From: Terriglobales bacterium
Lineage (GTDB): Bacteria; Acidobacteriota; Terriglobia; Terriglobales; Acidobacteriaceae
DNA: 13,811 bases
NCBI GenBank assembly: GCA_019241735.1
Contig: JAFAWN010000095.1
Location: 1-13,811 of the forward strand
Direction of reading: 5' to 3'
The translations under genes were made by a program, and so were the position numbers. How positions within the stretch are numbered: position 1 is the first letter of the stretch; each line of letters begins with the position of its first letter. Below, piece by piece: positions 13,613-13,811 of this stretch. The notes under the pieces are model-generated. The model was not told where the DNA came from. It searched no databases and saw only the letters and a program-made list of their open reading frames with translations.

Positions 13613-13811
13613 TTAGAAATAAAATTTGAGTGCGAATTGGATTTCGCGCGGCGGTCTCGATCCCGCCGGGAAGCCGAATTGTGACGTGCCACGTTCCAGC
13701 GGCGTGGGCTCAGCGCTGATCCCACCCGGTGCGGCAAATAAAGGGTTCACATGATTAAAGGCGTTAAATAACTCCGCGCGGAATTCGAAATGCATTTCCT
13801 CGCGGACGGGA
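13613..13811 (-). CDS. TonB-dependent outer-membrane receptor, C-terminal end only
   Basis: Only the last 65 residues lie in the window; the frame stays open to the right edge and the stop is at 13613-13615. The visible part contains FRAELFNAFNHVNPLF and ends PREIQFALKFYF. This is the closing region of the large acidobacterial TonB-dependent receptors, which usually start with a carboxypeptidase-regulatory-like domain (Oar-like). The terminal Phe and alternating hydrophobics fit the last strand of an outer-membrane barrel and its BAM signal. Such receptors import large nutrients, often glycans or metal complexes, but the substrate cannot be told from this fragment. An internal Met at 13793-13795 is not a real start, because the family match continues upstream of it (PVREE). 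Confidence 0.82.
   Translation of the reverse strand, partial: PVREEMHFEFRAELFNAFNHVNPLFAAPGGISAEPTPLERGTSQFGFPAGSRPPREIQFALKFYF

Noticed and set aside
13613..13795. A complete 60-residue small gene starting at the ATG complement at 13795
   Set aside because: The reading frame continues to the window edge, and the residues upstream of that Met fit the TonB-dependent receptor family, so this is the end of a larger gene.
1..13811. tRNA, rRNA, CRISPR arrays, insertion sequences or prophage genes
   Set aside because: Reading both strands showed no repeat-spacer pattern, no transposase or integrase motifs, and no RNA gene sequence that I recognise.

Overview
The window reads as a chromosomal piece from an acidobacterium (Acidobacteriota, probably class Terriglobia). 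This is inferred from the mix of families: a TonB-dependent receptor tail ending in a typical acidobacterial outer-membrane signature, two large Hanks-type Ser/Thr kinases with periplasmic C-terminal modules, a secreted Asp-box (BNR) protein, and moderately GC-rich, gene-dense sequence. I see no insertion sequence, phage gene, CRISPR array, rRNA or tRNA.

Left part (1-5257): a secreted BglX-type family 3 beta-glucosidase is encoded on the + strand. It meets a 942-residue cyclic-di-GMP protein head-on, with only 2 bp between the two stop codons. The c-di-GMP protein has a membrane N-terminus followed by HD-GYP, GAF, GGDEF and PilZ domains in one chain. It therefore appears to carry modules to degrade, make and bind c-di-GMP, and all the signature residues are intact.

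Middle part (5258-8914): a 403-bp stretch with no convincing gene is followed, on the - strand, by an apparent two-gene operon. Its first gene is a membrane Ser/Thr kinase whose C-terminal half is a TolB-like domain plus TPR repeats. Its second gene, 23 bp downstream with a strong ribosome binding site, encodes a 195-residue protein of unknown function built from two copies of a beta-sandwich-like unit. A good sigma70-type promoter and two mutually exclusive hairpins lie in front of the kinase.

Right part (9089-13811), also on the - strand: a secreted BNR/Asp-box propeller protein, then a second membrane Ser/Thr kinase with a C-terminal WD40-like (PD40) propeller. The second kinase has a perfect TATAAT box 11 nt before its preferred ATG and no Shine-Dalgarno, which suggests a leaderless transcript. 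The right edge cuts a gene whose last 65 residues are the end of a TonB-dependent outer-membrane receptor.

Taken together, the region combines envelope-facing nutrient functions (sugar hydrolysis, outer-membrane uptake, a secreted propeller) with three membrane signalling proteins (two kinases and one c-di-GMP protein). The least described element is the kinase/duplicated beta-sandwich pair at 5661-8914. The five-domain c-di-GMP protein comes next.
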